Positions 25,940 to 34,603 are shown, counted from the first letter of the stretch. The stretch is DNA of 64,000 nucleotides from Phycisphaerae bacterium (GCA_011050235.1 DRGC01000079.1:41966-105965); one strand, 5' to 3'. The notes: generated by a model from the letters alone, not told the origin. Made by a program: numbers and translations.

Positions 25940-26551
25940 TCAATGGGCACGCACCCAATCCCATCTTGGTTGGCCGTCTTCTCCTATCTGAAGGACTTGA
26001 TATGTCTGCCCGCTTGCCGGCAGTAGGAATCTTGGCTCGATGGTCTTTAAGAACTGGTTGTCCAGTCGACCAGGGCTTGCCTCATATGAGTCAAATACCT
26101 TGCGGAGGCTGTCTGCAAGCATCTTAAGCCCTGTCGGTGTGTTCTCATACTGGATGTGCCTAAGGACAGACACGTCGAATGGAGGGTCTGAGGCATCTCG
26201 CCGACGGATCAGAATCGTGCCAGGTCGTGTCGCGTGTCGAAGCCCCAATTCGTAGAAGACATTGGGATTTGGATATGTCAGATCTGCGATAACGTAGTCT
26301 GAGTCGGCGATTCTTTCGAAAATGTCTGCCGTTATGTCCCCTGGGGTGGCAATCTCATCTGCGCGCAATACTTTCAAATGCGGTCGGGCCTTGAGAATAG
26401 CTTCCCGGATCAGGTCATCATACAGTTGTCGCAGTTCTTGTTCCGTCGCCTTCTTTCCATTGAAGGACTGCTCGCCGATCGGCATGATGACAAAGCATGT
26501 TTTGGCTCTGATTTCCTGTTGGGCATCCTCTGATGTGTTCTCTTCAGTCAA
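25940..26551 (-). CDS. DRHyd / TIR-like nucleotide-processing domain protein
   Basis: 203 aa with a TTG start; a strong GGGAGG sits about 10 nt upstream. Motifs: CFVIMPIGEQSF, YDDLIREAI, VLRADEIATPGDI, IADLTYPNPNVFYELGLRHA. This pattern (MPF-like, ADE, NPNVxYElGlrHA) is that of the deoxyribohydrolase-like branch of the nucleoside deoxyribosyltransferase/TIR-like superfamily, seen in bacterial conflict and signalling systems. The Glu in FYELG is the likely catalytic residue. It lies 85 bp after tRNA-Pro in a low-G+C patch, with a DUF4760-like membrane gene downstream. A role as a defence effector is plausible but inferred. Confidence 0.7.
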   Translation of the reverse strand: MTEENTSEDAQQEIRAKTCFVIMPIGEQSFNGKKATEQELRQLYDDLIREAILKARPHLKVLRADEIATPGDITADIFERIADSDYVIADLTYPNPNVFYELGLRHATRPGTILIRRRDASDPPFDVSVLRHIQYENTPTGLKMLADSLRKVFDSYEASPGRLDNQFLKTIEPRFLLPASGQTYQVLQIGEDGQPRWDWVRAH

Positions 26552-26636
26552 GTTACTCTCCTCCCGAAGCTCCGAACGGAGATCCCTGATCGGACTTCAT
26601 ACAACGGTCTCCCCGGCGTATTCGCCGAGTCCAGAA

Positions 26637-26710
26637 TCGGGGCGACTGGATTCGAACCAGCGGCCTCCTGCTCCCAAAGCAGGCGCTCTGCCAAGCTGAG
26701 CTACGCCCCG
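26637..26710 (-). tRNA. tRNA-Pro (UGG)
   Basis: The 74-nt cloverleaf folds with a 7-bp acceptor (CGGGGCG with CGCCCCG), D arm GCTC/GAGC, anticodon stem CCTGC/GCAGG and loop TTTGGGA giving anticodon TGG, and a T arm CTGGTTCGAATCCAG. Discriminator A; CCA is not encoded. Confidence 0.95.
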
Positions 26711-26720
26711 GATTGCCGAG

Positions 26721-26749
26721 ATTGTCGCAGGAGGAGGTGGTGCGGTCAA
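26721..26749 (-). promoter_or_regulatory. Sigma70-type promoter of tRNA-Pro
   Basis: On the minus strand TTGACC (26744-26749), a 17-bp spacer and GACAAT (26721-26726), 10 bp before the first base of the tRNA. Spacing and distance are ideal. The same pair recurs in the two repeat units. Confidence 0.7.
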
Positions 26750-26799
26750 CCGTGGTGATATCTCTGTTGCTTCTGCTGAGGCCAGGAGGTCCGGAAGGA

Positions 26800-26879
26800 T
26801 CAGCGGCCTTCCCTAGGGGACGCTCTGCCAAGCCGAGGCCCTCCGGGCCGAGGGCCCCTTGGGCCTGAGCTACGCCCCG
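26800..26879 (-). pseudogene. tRNA-Pro-derived degenerate element 1
   Basis: Keeps the acceptor 5' strand and start of the D arm (CGGGGCGTAGCTCAG) and CTTGGCAGAGCG, but 32 nt of GC-rich palindromic DNA are inserted in the D loop, the 17-nt anticodon arm is replaced by an 11-nt TCCCCTAGGGA, and no T arm or acceptor 3' strand follows. Driven by the promoter at 26891-26919. Confidence 0.75.
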
Positions 26880-26890
26880 GCTAGGTGGGC

Positions 26891-26919
26891 ATTGTCGCAG
26901 GAGAAGGTGGTGCGGTCAA
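26891..26919 (-). promoter_or_regulatory. Duplicate promoter for degenerate element 1
   Basis: TTGACC (26914-26919) and GACAAT (26891-26896) with a 17-bp spacer, the same arrangement as the tRNA-Pro promoter. Confidence 0.6.
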
Positions 26920-26969
26920 CCGTGGTGATATCTCTGTTGCTTCTGCTGAGCCCAGGAGGTCCGGAAGGA

Positions 26970-27049
26970 TCAGCGGCCTTCCCTAGGGGACGCTCTGCCA
27001 AGCCGAGGCCCTGCGGGCCGGGGGCCCCTTGGGCCTGAGCTACGCCCCG
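26970..27049 (-). pseudogene. tRNA-Pro-derived degenerate element 2
   Basis: Almost the same as element 1 (26800-26879), with the same 32-nt insertion (two substitutions) and the same replaced anticodon arm, so the altered form was duplicated after it arose. Driven by the promoter at 27060-27088. Confidence 0.75.
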
Positions 27050-27059
27050 GATTGCCGGG

Positions 27060-27088
27060 ATTGTCGCAGGAGGAGGTGGTGGGGTCAA
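27060..27088 (-). promoter_or_regulatory. Third copy of the tRNA-Pro-type promoter
   Basis: TTGACC (27083-27088), 17-bp spacer, GACAAT (27060-27065), reading leftward into degenerate element 2. Confidence 0.6.
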
Positions 27089-27171
27089 CCGTGCTTGCTT
27101 GACAGGGTTTGGGCGATCTGGGCTAATGCCGTTGCGCGGCGGTGGGGGATCGTGCGGCGCGCCTGTCAACG

Positions 27172-28008
27172 ATGAGTGAAACACCCGGCCAATACGAGCG
27201 TGTCATAGGGCCTCCGCGGGGGTTGGGCCTGGATATCGGCGAGCTGTGGGCGTGCCGCGAGCTGCTGGCCGCGTTGGCGAAACGGTCGATCCTGGCCCGA
27301 TACAAGCAGACCGTCATGGGCATGCTGTGGGCGGTCGTGCGGCCGGTGGCGATGATGGGGCTCGGCACGTTGGTGTTCGGGCGGCTGTTCGGCCTCTCGG
27401 GCGACAGCGAGCGATACTCCCTGGCGGTGCTGGCGGGCGTGCTGGTGTGGCTGCTGTTCAGCCAGTGCCTCACCGGCTGCGTCAATTCGCTGGTCACCGG
27501 GGCCGAGATGGTCCGCAAGGTCTACTTCCCGCGGCTGATCCTGCCGGCCTCGGCGTGCGCGACGGCGCTGGTGGACTTTCTGGTCGGCGTGGGCGTGCTG
27601 GCGGTGGTGATGGCCGCCCAGCAGCACGGGCCCTCCCTGCGGGCGTTGACACTGCCGCTGTGGGCGATGTTGGCCGTGATCGCCGCGCTGGGGCCGGGGC
27701 TTTGGCTGGCGGCGCTGAACGCCCGCTACCGCGACGTGATGCACGTCGTGCCGTTTCTGATCAACATCGGCCTGTTCGTCTCGCCGGTGTTCTATGTCAC
27801 CAGTGCGCGGGTGGCGTCGTCGTGGCGGCCGCTGTATGCGCTCAACCCGATGGTGGCTGTGATCGACGGCTTCCGCTGGGCGATCTTGCCGGATGCCGTC
27901 CTGTCGCCGCTTCCGCTGGCGATCTCGCTGGCCGTGGCGGCGGTGCTGTTTGTCAGTGGCGTGATGTTCTTCCAATACATGCAGCGCGTCTTTGCCGACG
28001 TGATCTGA
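27172..28008 (+). CDS. ABC-2 polysaccharide export permease (Wzm-like)
   Basis: 278 aa from the ATG at 27172; an upstream GTG at 27142 is in frame. Six predicted helices; the N-terminal LLAALAKRSILARYKQTVMGMLWAV pattern is typical of ABC-2 O-antigen/teichoic acid permeases. With the ATPase at 28027 it would export a lipid-linked glycan across the inner membrane. First gene of the plus-strand glycan operon; 18 bp before the ATPase gene. Confidence 0.9.
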   Translation: MSETPGQYERVIGPPRGLGLDIGELWACRELLAALAKRSILARYKQTVMGMLWAVVRPVAMMGLGTLVFGRLFGLSGDSERYSLAVLAGVLVWLLFSQCLTGCVNSLVTGAEMVRKVYFPRLILPASACATALVDFLVGVGVLAVVMAAQQHGPSLRALTLPLWAMLAVIAALGPGLWLAALNARYRDVMHVVPFLINIGLFVSPVFYVTSARVASSWRPLYALNPMVAVIDGFRWAILPDAVLSPLPLAISLAVAAVLFVSGVMFFQYMQRVFADVI

Positions 28009-28026
28009 CCGCGGAGCCGCCCTCGA

Positions 28027-29259
28027 ATGAGCCAGCCGATGATTCGCGTCGAAGGCCTGGGTAAGCGATACCGCATCGGCCACAAGCGGCCGACGGCCGA
28101 CGGCCTGCGCCACGTGATCGCCGACGCCGTCACCCGGCCGTTTCGCCGCCGGATCGAGTTGGAAGACCTCTGGGCCCTGCGCGATGTGACGTTCGACGTG
28201 GCCGAGGGCGAGGTGCTGGGCGTCATCGGGCGAAACGGCGCCGGCAAGAGCACGCTGCTGAAAGTCCTCAGCCGCATCACCCCGCCGACCGAGGGCGTGG
28301 CGCGCCTGCGCGGGCGCGTGGGCAGTCTGCTGGAAGTCGGCACGGGCTTTCACCCCGAACTGACCGGGCGCGAGAACGTCTACCTCAACGGCGCCATCCT
28401 CGGCATGCGGCGGCGCGAGATCGCCGTGCGGTTCGACGAGATCGTCGCCTTCGCCGAGATCGAGAAGTTCCTCGATATGCCCGTGAAGCGATACTCATCC
28501 GGCATGTACGTTCGGCTGGCGTTCGCGATCGCGGCGCACCTTCAGCCGGAGATATTGCTCGTCGACGAGGTGCTGGCCGTCGGCGACGTCCGCTTTCAGA
28601 AAAAGTGTCTGGGCAAGATGGGCGAGGTCGCCCGCGGCGGCCGGACCGTGCTGTTCGTCAGCCACAACATGTCGGCCGTCCGTTTGCTGTGCGACCGCGC
28701 CGTCTGGCTGGAGGGCGGCCGGGCGGCGCATCTGGGCGAGGCCGGCGCGACGGTTGATGCGTATCTTCGGACCGCCGAACAAGAGGCCCAGGAAGGCCCG
28801 GTGCGTTGGCCCGTGTTCGATAAGTCAGAGCAGATCGGCATCACCAATCTGCGAGCGTCTGTCGCCGCAGGTGAGGGCGGCTCGTCTCGTCTGGAGATCG
28901 ATGTCGCCGTTCGGTCGCGTCGGCCGATGACGAATATCGGTGTCGGTGTGCTGCTGACGAATCGTTGCGGCATCGTTGTCGCCGAACTGGGACCGGCGGT
29001 GACGAACTTCGTGATCGAGCGGATCGACGGCCAGGCCCATTGTGCGTTTCGCTGCGAGGGCATCGACCGCTACCTGATCGGCGGCGAGTATATTGTCGGA
29101 ATCTGGCTCGCCCGCCCGCGCGTCGAGTACCTGGTGAGGATCGACCACGCGGCGGTCGTGACCGTTCCATTGCGCGATGTGTACGGAAGCGGCGTCAACC
29201 TCGATCAGCAGCACGGCGTCGTGCCGCTGCCGGTGACGTTCGCGATTCGAGAACCCTAG
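28027..29259 (+). CDS. ABC polysaccharide export ATPase (Wzt-like) with C-terminal glycan-binding domain
   Basis: 410 aa. Residues 1 to about 250 are the nucleotide-binding domain: Walker A GRNGAGKST (68-76), signature YSSGMYVRLAFAIA, Walker B ILLVDEVLAVGD, H-loop VSHN. Residues about 275-410 form a separate beta-rich Wzt_C-like domain, which in known exporters reads the modified non-reducing end of the polysaccharide. That suggests the exported chain carries a terminal cap, perhaps connected with the sulfotransferase downstream (inference). Confidence 0.94.
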   Translation: MSQPMIRVEGLGKRYRIGHKRPTADGLRHVIADAVTRPFRRRIELEDLWALRDVTFDVAEGEVLGVIGRNGAGKSTLLKVLSRITPPTEGVARLRGRVGSLLEVGTGFHPELTGRENVYLNGAILGMRRREIAVRFDEIVAFAEIEKFLDMPVKRYSSGMYVRLAFAIAAHLQPEILLVDEVLAVGDVRFQKKCLGKMGEVARGGRTVLFVSHNMSAVRLLCDRAVWLEGGRAAHLGEAGATVDAYLRTAEQEAQEGPVRWPVFDKSEQIGITNLRASVAAGEGGSSRLEIDVAVRSRRPMTNIGVGVLLTNRCGIVVAELGPAVTNFVIERIDGQAHCAFRCEGIDRYLIGGEYIVGIWLARPRVEYLVRIDHAAVVTVPLRDVYGSGVNLDQQHGVVPLPVTFAIREP

Positions 29260-29304
29260 TCAGTCATCTCGCCGGGCGGCGCGCCGGCGACAGGAGCAAC
29301 CGTC

Positions 29305-30252
29305 ATGCTGGTCTGGATAGCGTCCTTTCCACGATCGGGCAACACGCTGTTCCGCATGGCGCTGACGAGACTGTACGGCGTCAAGAGCTACAGCGTCCAC
29401 GGCGACGCCGACCTGGAGCGTCTGGGCATTGCCGAGGCCGTCGGCCACCAGGGCCTGCCCGAGGGCGGCATTGAACGGCTGAGAGACTCCGACGGCGTCC
29501 ACTTCGTCAAGACGCACGATCTCCGGCCGCCCGATGAGAGCCCGGCCATTTACATCGTTCGTGACGGCCGGGACGCGCTGGTGTCCTATGCCCACTACCA
29601 ATGCGATGTCGAGCAGCAGGGCGAGGGCTTCGAGCAGCGCCTGGCCAAGCTCATTCTTGGGGATAGCCCGCGCGGCCGATGGGGCGATCACGTTCTGGCG
29701 TGGCGGGACCGGCCTTCGTCGACGGCTATCGTGACCTACGAAGACCTCGTGGCCGATCCATTCCCGCGGGTCCGCGGCGCGTTGAGCGAATTGGGGATCA
29801 TCCTGCCGGAAGAGGACGCCCCGGCCAACCTGCCATCTTTCGCGCAATTGCAGGCCGACTCGCCCGCGTTCTTCCGCAAGGGGTCCCCGGGCCAGTGGCG
29901 AGAGGAGATGACCCCGGTGATGGAGCACCATTTCTGGCGATGGAACGCCGCGGGGATGTCCCGGGCCGGCTACCCGGTCCGAGAGCGCCCCTCGACAGGC
30001 AAGCCCGGGCCGCCGTGGTACGATATGGAATCGCTCTACACGTGGCTGCTGAAGGAAACGCAGGGCGCACTGGAGCAGAAGCAGGACCAGTTAACGCGGC
30101 GCAGCGCGGAGATTCAGGCGGCCCGCGACTCGCTCAGTTGGACACTCACGGCGCCGCTGCGATGGCTGAAGGACAAGCTCCTGAGGCGCGGCAGGGCGCC
30201 GAAGGACTCAAATGACCGTCCACATACTCATTCCGGTCCACAATCAGGCTGA
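29305..30252 (+). CDS. Sulfotransferase
   Basis: 315 aa. The PAPS-binding signatures are present: 5'-phosphosulfate loop SFPRSGNTLFR (7-17), 3'-phosphate motif YIVRDGRDALVSYAHY and RKGSPGQWREEM near 196-207. His/Lys of HFVKTHD may act in catalysis. It would transfer sulfate from PAPS to a hydroxyl, presumably of a sugar given its location inside the glycan operon. The last 60 residues are a Gln/Lys/Arg-rich helix not needed for the fold. AGGAG precedes the ATG; the 3' end overlaps the next gene by 41 bp. Confidence 0.9.
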   Translation: MLVWIASFPRSGNTLFRMALTRLYGVKSYSVHGDADLERLGIAEAVGHQGLPEGGIERLRDSDGVHFVKTHDLRPPDESPAIYIVRDGRDALVSYAHYQCDVEQQGEGFEQRLAKLILGDSPRGRWGDHVLAWRDRPSSTAIVTYEDLVADPFPRVRGALSELGIILPEEDAPANLPSFAQLQADSPAFFRKGSPGQWREEMTPVMEHHFWRWNAAGMSRAGYPVRERPSTGKPGPPWYDMESLYTWLLKETQGALEQKQDQLTRRSAEIQAARDSLSWTLTAPLRWLKDKLLRRGRAPKDSNDRPHTHSGPQSG

Positions 30253-31210
30253 CCTGACGCTCACCTGCCTTCGGGCGGTCGGCCGCCAGAGCTATCGCGA
30301 CGTTCGGACGGTCGTCATCGACGACGGTTCGACCGACGGGACGGGCGAGCGGATTCGGCGGGAGTTTCCGGATGTGACCGTCCTGGCCGGCGACGGGAAC
30401 TTGTGGTGGACGGGCGCGATGGCGATGGGCGCTCGGCACGTGCTGTGGCAGGGCGGGTGCGACGATTTCATTCTGTCGGTCAATCACGACATCGCTTTCG
30501 GCGACGACTACGTCGCGACGCTGGTCCAAACGAGTGTCGACAACGGCCGGGCGATCGTCGGATCGTTCTGCCGCAAGCACGGCGACCGCCGCGTTATCAT
30601 CGACCAGGGATGCCGAATGGTCTGGAAGACCGCCCGCCGCACCACAAGCATCGAACTGCTCGGCGACCAACTGCGGCAGCACGGCCTGCCCGCCGATCGC
30701 CTGGACGAGGTGAGCGACGACGATCTGGATACCGTTGGCGTTCTGCGCGGGCTGGATTGGCTGTACGGGCGGGGGACGCTGATTCCCGTGGAGGTCCTTG
30801 AGCGCGTGGGCAATTTCGATGTGGAGCGCTTTCCGCATTATGGCGGCGACACGGAGTTCTTCTACCGGGCCGGCCGGGCGGGATTCGAGCTGATGGTCTC
30901 GCTTCGGGCCCGGATTACGAACGTCGAAAGCGAGGAGACCACCGGCGTTCACCACCGGGAGGCGGCGACGCTGTCGCCCGGCCAGGCGTGGCGTGTGCTG
31001 GTCTCGCGGCGGTCGTCGTATCAACTGGCCATGGGCCTTCGCTTCGTCGATGTGTGTTGCCCGCGGCCGTACCGTTGGCGCAACAAGCTGGTGTTCATCC
31101 GCACGGCCCTGGCGCTGAGCGTGGGACGGACGCGCATCGGCCGGCTGATCGGCTGGCCCATTCGAATGGTGCTGCGCGCGGCGAGGAAGGTCGGATGCCG
31201 ACAGACCTGA
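30212..31210 (+). CDS. Glycosyltransferase family 2
   Basis: 332 aa. GT-A fold: HILIPVHNQADLTLTCL (4-20), VVIDDGSTDGT, GDGNLWWTGAMA and SVNHDIAF in the place of the usual metal-binding DxD-region. The NLWWTGAMA pattern is seen in rhamnosyl- and similar GT2 enzymes. Cytoplasmic face of the membrane. Overlaps the sulfotransferase by 41 bp and the following gene by 16 bp. Donor and acceptor unknown. Confidence 0.9.
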   Translation: MTVHILIPVHNQADLTLTCLRAVGRQSYRDVRTVVIDDGSTDGTGERIRREFPDVTVLAGDGNLWWTGAMAMGARHVLWQGGCDDFILSVNHDIAFGDDYVATLVQTSVDNGRAIVGSFCRKHGDRRVIIDQGCRMVWKTARRTTSIELLGDQLRQHGLPADRLDEVSDDDLDTVGVLRGLDWLYGRGTLIPVEVLERVGNFDVERFPHYGGDTEFFYRAGRAGFELMVSLRARITNVESEETTGVHHREAATLSPGQAWRVLVSRRSSYQLAMGLRFVDVCCPRPYRWRNKLVFIRTALALSVGRTRIGRLIGWPIRMVLRAARKVGCRQT

Positions 31211-32229
31211 AGATAACGTTCGGCCTGATCGTTCTGAACGGCCTGCCGTTCGTGCGATATTGCCTGCGGTCGCTGTATCCGTTCGCTCATGAGATCATCG
31301 TGGTCGAGGGGGCCACGACCAGCGCGATGTCGGTCGCCAGCGATGACGGTCATTCGACCGACGGGACGCTGGCGGAGCTGGAGCGATTCAAGGCCGAGGA
31401 GGACCCGCGCGGGATCGTTCAGATCGTCACCAGCGACCGGCCGTGGGAGACCCTCACCCAGCAATCGCAGGCCTACGCCGAGCGCGCTACGGGCGAGTAC
31501 CTGTGGCAAGTGGATGTCGACGAGTTCTATCGCCCCGACGACATGCAGCGCGTGATCGCGATCCTGCGCGACGATCCGACGATTACGGCGATGTCGTTCG
31601 AGCAGATGACGTTCTGGGCCGGCCTGGACTATGTTGTCGACGGGTGGTATCTCCGCCGCGGGGCGAACGTTTACCATCGGCTGTTCAAATGGGGTCCCGG
31701 CGCGAGGTATATCGAGCACGAGCCGCCCACCGTTGTCGATGCCGCCGGCGTCGACTGCCGAGCGGGCAACTGGATTGGCGGGCGGGCGTTGGCGCGGCGG
31801 GGCGTGCGCCTCTATCACTACTCGCTGATGTTCCCTCGGCAGGTCCGCAACAAGTGCGCTCACTACGCCAACCGCGATTGGGGCGACTACGCCGCCGGAG
31901 TGATGGCCTGGGCCGAGCGGAACTTTCTGTCGCCGGTGACCTGGCCGTTCCGCGCGCACAACGTTCACGTCCATCCGAGCTGGTTCGAGCGTTTCGACGG
32001 CCAGCACCCGCCGGCGGCGAAGCAGATGATGGACGACGCCCACGCCGGTGTGCTGGACGTCGACTGCCGCGACAACAGCGACGTCGAGGCCTTGCTGTCG
32101 CTCAAGAGCTATCGGCGGCTGCGATGGCTGCTGAAGGCGATGTCGGAGTGTCACCTTCCGGGCCGTCTGTACCGCTGGATGATGCATTTGCGATATGATC
32201 GCAGCGCTAACCGCTTGCGGTGGCGATAG
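31195..32229 (+). CDS. Glycosyltransferase family 2-like
   Basis: 344 aa from the ATG at 31195; the frame is open further upstream inside the preceding gene, which I rejected. ITFGLIVLNGLPFVRYCLRS, a HSTDGT motif and QVDVDEFYRPDD (metal-binding DxD) mark a GT2-like GT-A fold. The C-terminal half contains W and H-rich segments (HNVHVHPSWF). Possibly acts on a large glycan. Tightly packed in the operon (16-bp overlap upstream, 18 bp to the next gene). Confidence 0.82.
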   Translation: MPTDLKITFGLIVLNGLPFVRYCLRSLYPFAHEIIVVEGATTSAMSVASDDGHSTDGTLAELERFKAEEDPRGIVQIVTSDRPWETLTQQSQAYAERATGEYLWQVDVDEFYRPDDMQRVIAILRDDPTITAMSFEQMTFWAGLDYVVDGWYLRRGANVYHRLFKWGPGARYIEHEPPTVVDAAGVDCRAGNWIGGRALARRGVRLYHYSLMFPRQVRNKCAHYANRDWGDYAAGVMAWAERNFLSPVTWPFRAHNVHVHPSWFERFDGQHPPAAKQMMDDAHAGVLDVDCRDNSDVEALLSLKSYRRLRWLLKAMSECHLPGRLYRWMMHLRYDRSANRLRWR

Positions 32230-32247
32230 GATAAGGACACCAACGCG

Positions 32248-33504
32248 GTGAACATTGTCCACGTTTCAACACACGACACGCTCGGCGGCGCCGCCATGGC
32301 CGCCCATCGTTTACATTCGGCCCTGAAGCGCAAGGGGGTTGGGTCGCGGATGCAGGTCGCGTGGCGTCGCAGCGATGATGATGCCGTCAGCGAGATGGCC
32401 ACGCTCACAGGCCCCGCGCAATGGTGGCGCGTCCTGCGCCGCATGCGGGCGCACGGGCCGTTGAAGCTCACCAGGCGCGTTCGTCCGCCGGATGCGGACC
32501 TGTTCAGCGCTGCCCGCACCCAGTTCGGTCGCGACCTGCTGCGGGCCATGCCGCCCTGCGACGTGATCCATTTGCACTGGGTGGCCGAGCTGGTCGATTA
32601 CGGCGCGTTCCTGCCACCGGCGGCGGCCGCAGCGCCGCTGGTGTGGACGCTGCATGACATGAACCCCTTCACGGGCGGCTGTCATTACTCGGGCGGGTGC
32701 GAGCGCTTCACCGAACGCTGCGGGGCGTGCCCGCAACTGGCTAGCCGCCGCGAGGGCGATTTGTCGCGGCGAATCTGGCGTCGAAAGTTCGATGCGCTCA
32801 GCCGCGTCCGTGCCGGGCGCCTCCGCATCGTCGCGCCCAGCCAATGGATGGCCGATCTCGCCCGGCGCAGCAGCCTGCTGGGCGGCTTCGAGGTGACCGT
32901 CATCCCCAACGGCGTGGATACGGGCCTCTTTACGCCCCTTGACCGCAGCGCCGCTCGCCGCCGGCTTGCTATCGCCGACGATGTGCGGGTCGTGCTGTTC
33001 GTGGCGCACCATCTAAACGATCGGCGCAAGGGGGCGGCGCTGCTGATGGACGCTCTTGGCCGCTTGTCGCAAGCGGGCGGGCCGACACTGCTGACCGTTG
33101 GCCAAGGCGAGTGCTACCCGCCGCGCGGCGTCGCCCATTGCCACGTCGCGCCCGTGACGGATGAGGCTGAGATGGCGGGCCTGTATGCGGCTGCCGATGT
33201 GCTGGCGGCCCCGTCCGTGCAGGACAACCTGCCGAATACGATCATCGAGGCGATGGCGTGCGGGCTGCCGTCGGTGGCGTTTTCCGTTGGCGGCGTCGCC
33301 GACGCCGTCGAGTGCGGACAGACGGGCCTGTTGGTTGAAGGCTGTGATGCAGGCCGCCTCGCCGAGGCGCTGGAGCGACTGCTGGGCGATGACGGCCTGC
33401 GCGGCCAGATGTCCGAGGCCTGTCGCCGACAGGCGATGGAGGCGTTCTCGCTGGATGCGGTCTCAGGGCGATACCTGGATCTGTACGAGGGACTGATTCG
33501 TTAG
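32248..33504 (+). CDS. Glycosyltransferase family 4
   Basis: 418 aa with a GTG start. GT-B fold: N-terminal NIVHVSTHDTLGGAAMAAHRL, HLHWVAELVDYG, TLHDMNPFTGGCHYSGGC, and the C-terminal GT4 nucleotide-sugar motif with PSVQDNLPNTIIEAMACGLP (EX7E type). The N-terminal TGGCHY...C...C cluster is typical of one GT4 branch involved in polysaccharide assembly. Last gene of the plus-strand operon, convergent with the LPG-synthase-type gene. Confidence 0.92.
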   Translation: MNIVHVSTHDTLGGAAMAAHRLHSALKRKGVGSRMQVAWRRSDDDAVSEMATLTGPAQWWRVLRRMRAHGPLKLTRRVRPPDADLFSAARTQFGRDLLRAMPPCDVIHLHWVAELVDYGAFLPPAAAAAPLVWTLHDMNPFTGGCHYSGGCERFTERCGACPQLASRREGDLSRRIWRRKFDALSRVRAGRLRIVAPSQWMADLARRSSLLGGFEVTVIPNGVDTGLFTPLDRSAARRRLAIADDVRVVLFVAHHLNDRRKGAALLMDALGRLSQAGGPTLLTVGQGECYPPRGVAHCHVAPVTDEAEMAGLYAAADVLAAPSVQDNLPNTIIEAMACGLPSVAFSVGGVADAVECGQTGLLVEGCDAGRLAEALERLLGDDGLRGQMSEACRRQAMEAFSLDAVSGRYLDLYEGLIR

Positions 33505-33535
33505 ATGCGGATCGCGCTGTCGCGGCTGGGTGGGC

Positions 33536-34603
33536 CTATTCAGCAGCGGAGTCGGGGGATGGGGACTCGTCGGCGTCGAATTCCGCTTTGATGAGTGCAC
33601 CTTTTGGGGGGCGAGGGCCGGTCAGGAACACCCACAGGCCCGGCAGGCCGCACAGGATCGGCATGAGGCGCGCCAGCAGCGCCAGGGCCAGCCCTTGGCT
33701 GGGATCGACCAGGAAGAAAACCAGGTACAACTGTTCGACCAGCCCAATGCCGCCGGGCGTGATCGGCACAGCCCCGATGACATAGATCAGCGGGATAAAC
33801 AGGAAGTAGTTGTGCCACGGGACGTTCAACGACAGGCTTTCGCCCAGCAGGACGACGCCGCCGACGAAGAAAATGTGCGCGATGACCGAAATACCCACGG
33901 CCTCGACGAGTTTGCCCGGTTGGCGCCGGTATTGACTTGTCGCCTCGCCGGCGGCGGCGAGGTGGTGGGCGATGGACAGGCGGCCATAGATATTCTGGAG
34001 CCGCAGCGCGCGGCGCAATCGCCGGCTGAGCAGGAACGCCAATCCGCCGATCAGCACGGCAAAGATAATCGCCAGGCAAATGGCCGGCCAGACGAGTTGC
34101 TCCAAGGGGGCCAGGTCGAACACCCGCACCATCGCCAGCATCACGGCCGCCATCAGGGCCAGTTCCGTAAAGCCCATGGCCCGGTCGATGAGCACACTGA
34201 CCATTGCCGCGGCCTTGTGCGGTGTGTGCTTGGAGGCGTAGTAGCCCCTGAACAAGTCTCCGCCGACCGTGCCGGGGACGGCGTTGTTGAAGAACGTGCC
34301 CAGGAACGTCAGGCGAATCGCCTCCCACAGCGACAGGCGGATGTCGAGCACCTTCATCAACAGCCGCCAGCGAACCGCTACGGTCATCGTCGACAGCACG
34401 AAGCCCGCCAGCCCGCACGCCGCCAGGCGGACGTCCAGGCCCAGCAGGCTGTGGCGCAGGCCCGCCTGGGTCTGTTCGACGCCGTCGTCGCCGACGGTGG
34501 TGTAGTCGTTCCAGTGGACTTTCGAGATTACGAACGCCACCAGGGCCGCGGCGATGGCGACCTTGACGATACCCATGAGGACTTTTCGTGTGCGTTTGGT
34601 CAT
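33536..34603 (-). CDS. LPG synthase transmembrane domain-type protein (UPF0104)
   Basis: 355 aa from the ATG at 34601-34603; upstream Mets in the long frame are rejected. About 8 helices. The family pattern is clear: TFFNNAVPGTVGGDLFRGYY and PITPGGIGLVEQLYL. The family includes the flippase part of lysylphosphatidylglycerol synthase and glycosyl-lipid proteins such as AglD-like enzymes. There is no C-terminal synthase domain. In this glycan locus it may move or modify lipid-linked sugars (inference). Confidence 0.85.
   Translation of the reverse strand: MTKRTRKVLMGIVKVAIAAALVAFVISKVHWNDYTTVGDDGVEQTQAGLRHSLLGLDVRLAACGLAGFVLSTMTVAVRWRLLMKVLDIRLSLWEAIRLTFLGTFFNNAVPGTVGGDLFRGYYASKHTPHKAAAMVSVLIDRAMGFTELALMAAVMLAMVRVFDLAPLEQLVWPAICLAIIFAVLIGGLAFLLSRRLRRALRLQNIYGRLSIAHHLAAAGEATSQYRRQPGKLVEAVGISVIAHIFFVGGVVLLGESLSLNVPWHNYFLFIPLIYVIGAVPITPGGIGLVEQLYLVFFLVDPSQGLALALLARLMPILCGLPGLWVFLTGPRPPKGALIKAEFDADESPSPDSAAE

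Larger units (their letters stand above)
26712..27050 (-). repeat. Two tandem ~170-bp units (promoter plus tRNA-derived half)
   Basis: Units 26712-26880 and 26881-27050 are near-identical and a third partial copy continues to about 27090. Each holds the tRNA upstream flank including a TTGACC-17-GACAAT promoter and a piece derived from the 5' half of tRNA-Pro. The array extends from the 5' side of the real tRNA. Short frames across these repeats on the minus strand are by-products, not proteins. Confidence 0.9.

Noticed and set aside
24815..26636. Attachment-site duplication for an element integrated at tRNA-Pro
   Set aside because: No second copy of the tRNA 3' end was seen at the far side of the low-G+C patch, and no integrase gene is present.
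26553..27184. Two short minus-strand frames with nearly identical peptides
   Set aside because: They are translations of the tandem tRNA-derived units, not a duplicated protein.
28081..28140. Wzt ATPase mistaken for a general drug exporter
   Set aside because: The C-terminal beta domain and its Wzm-type partner are specific to polysaccharide export.
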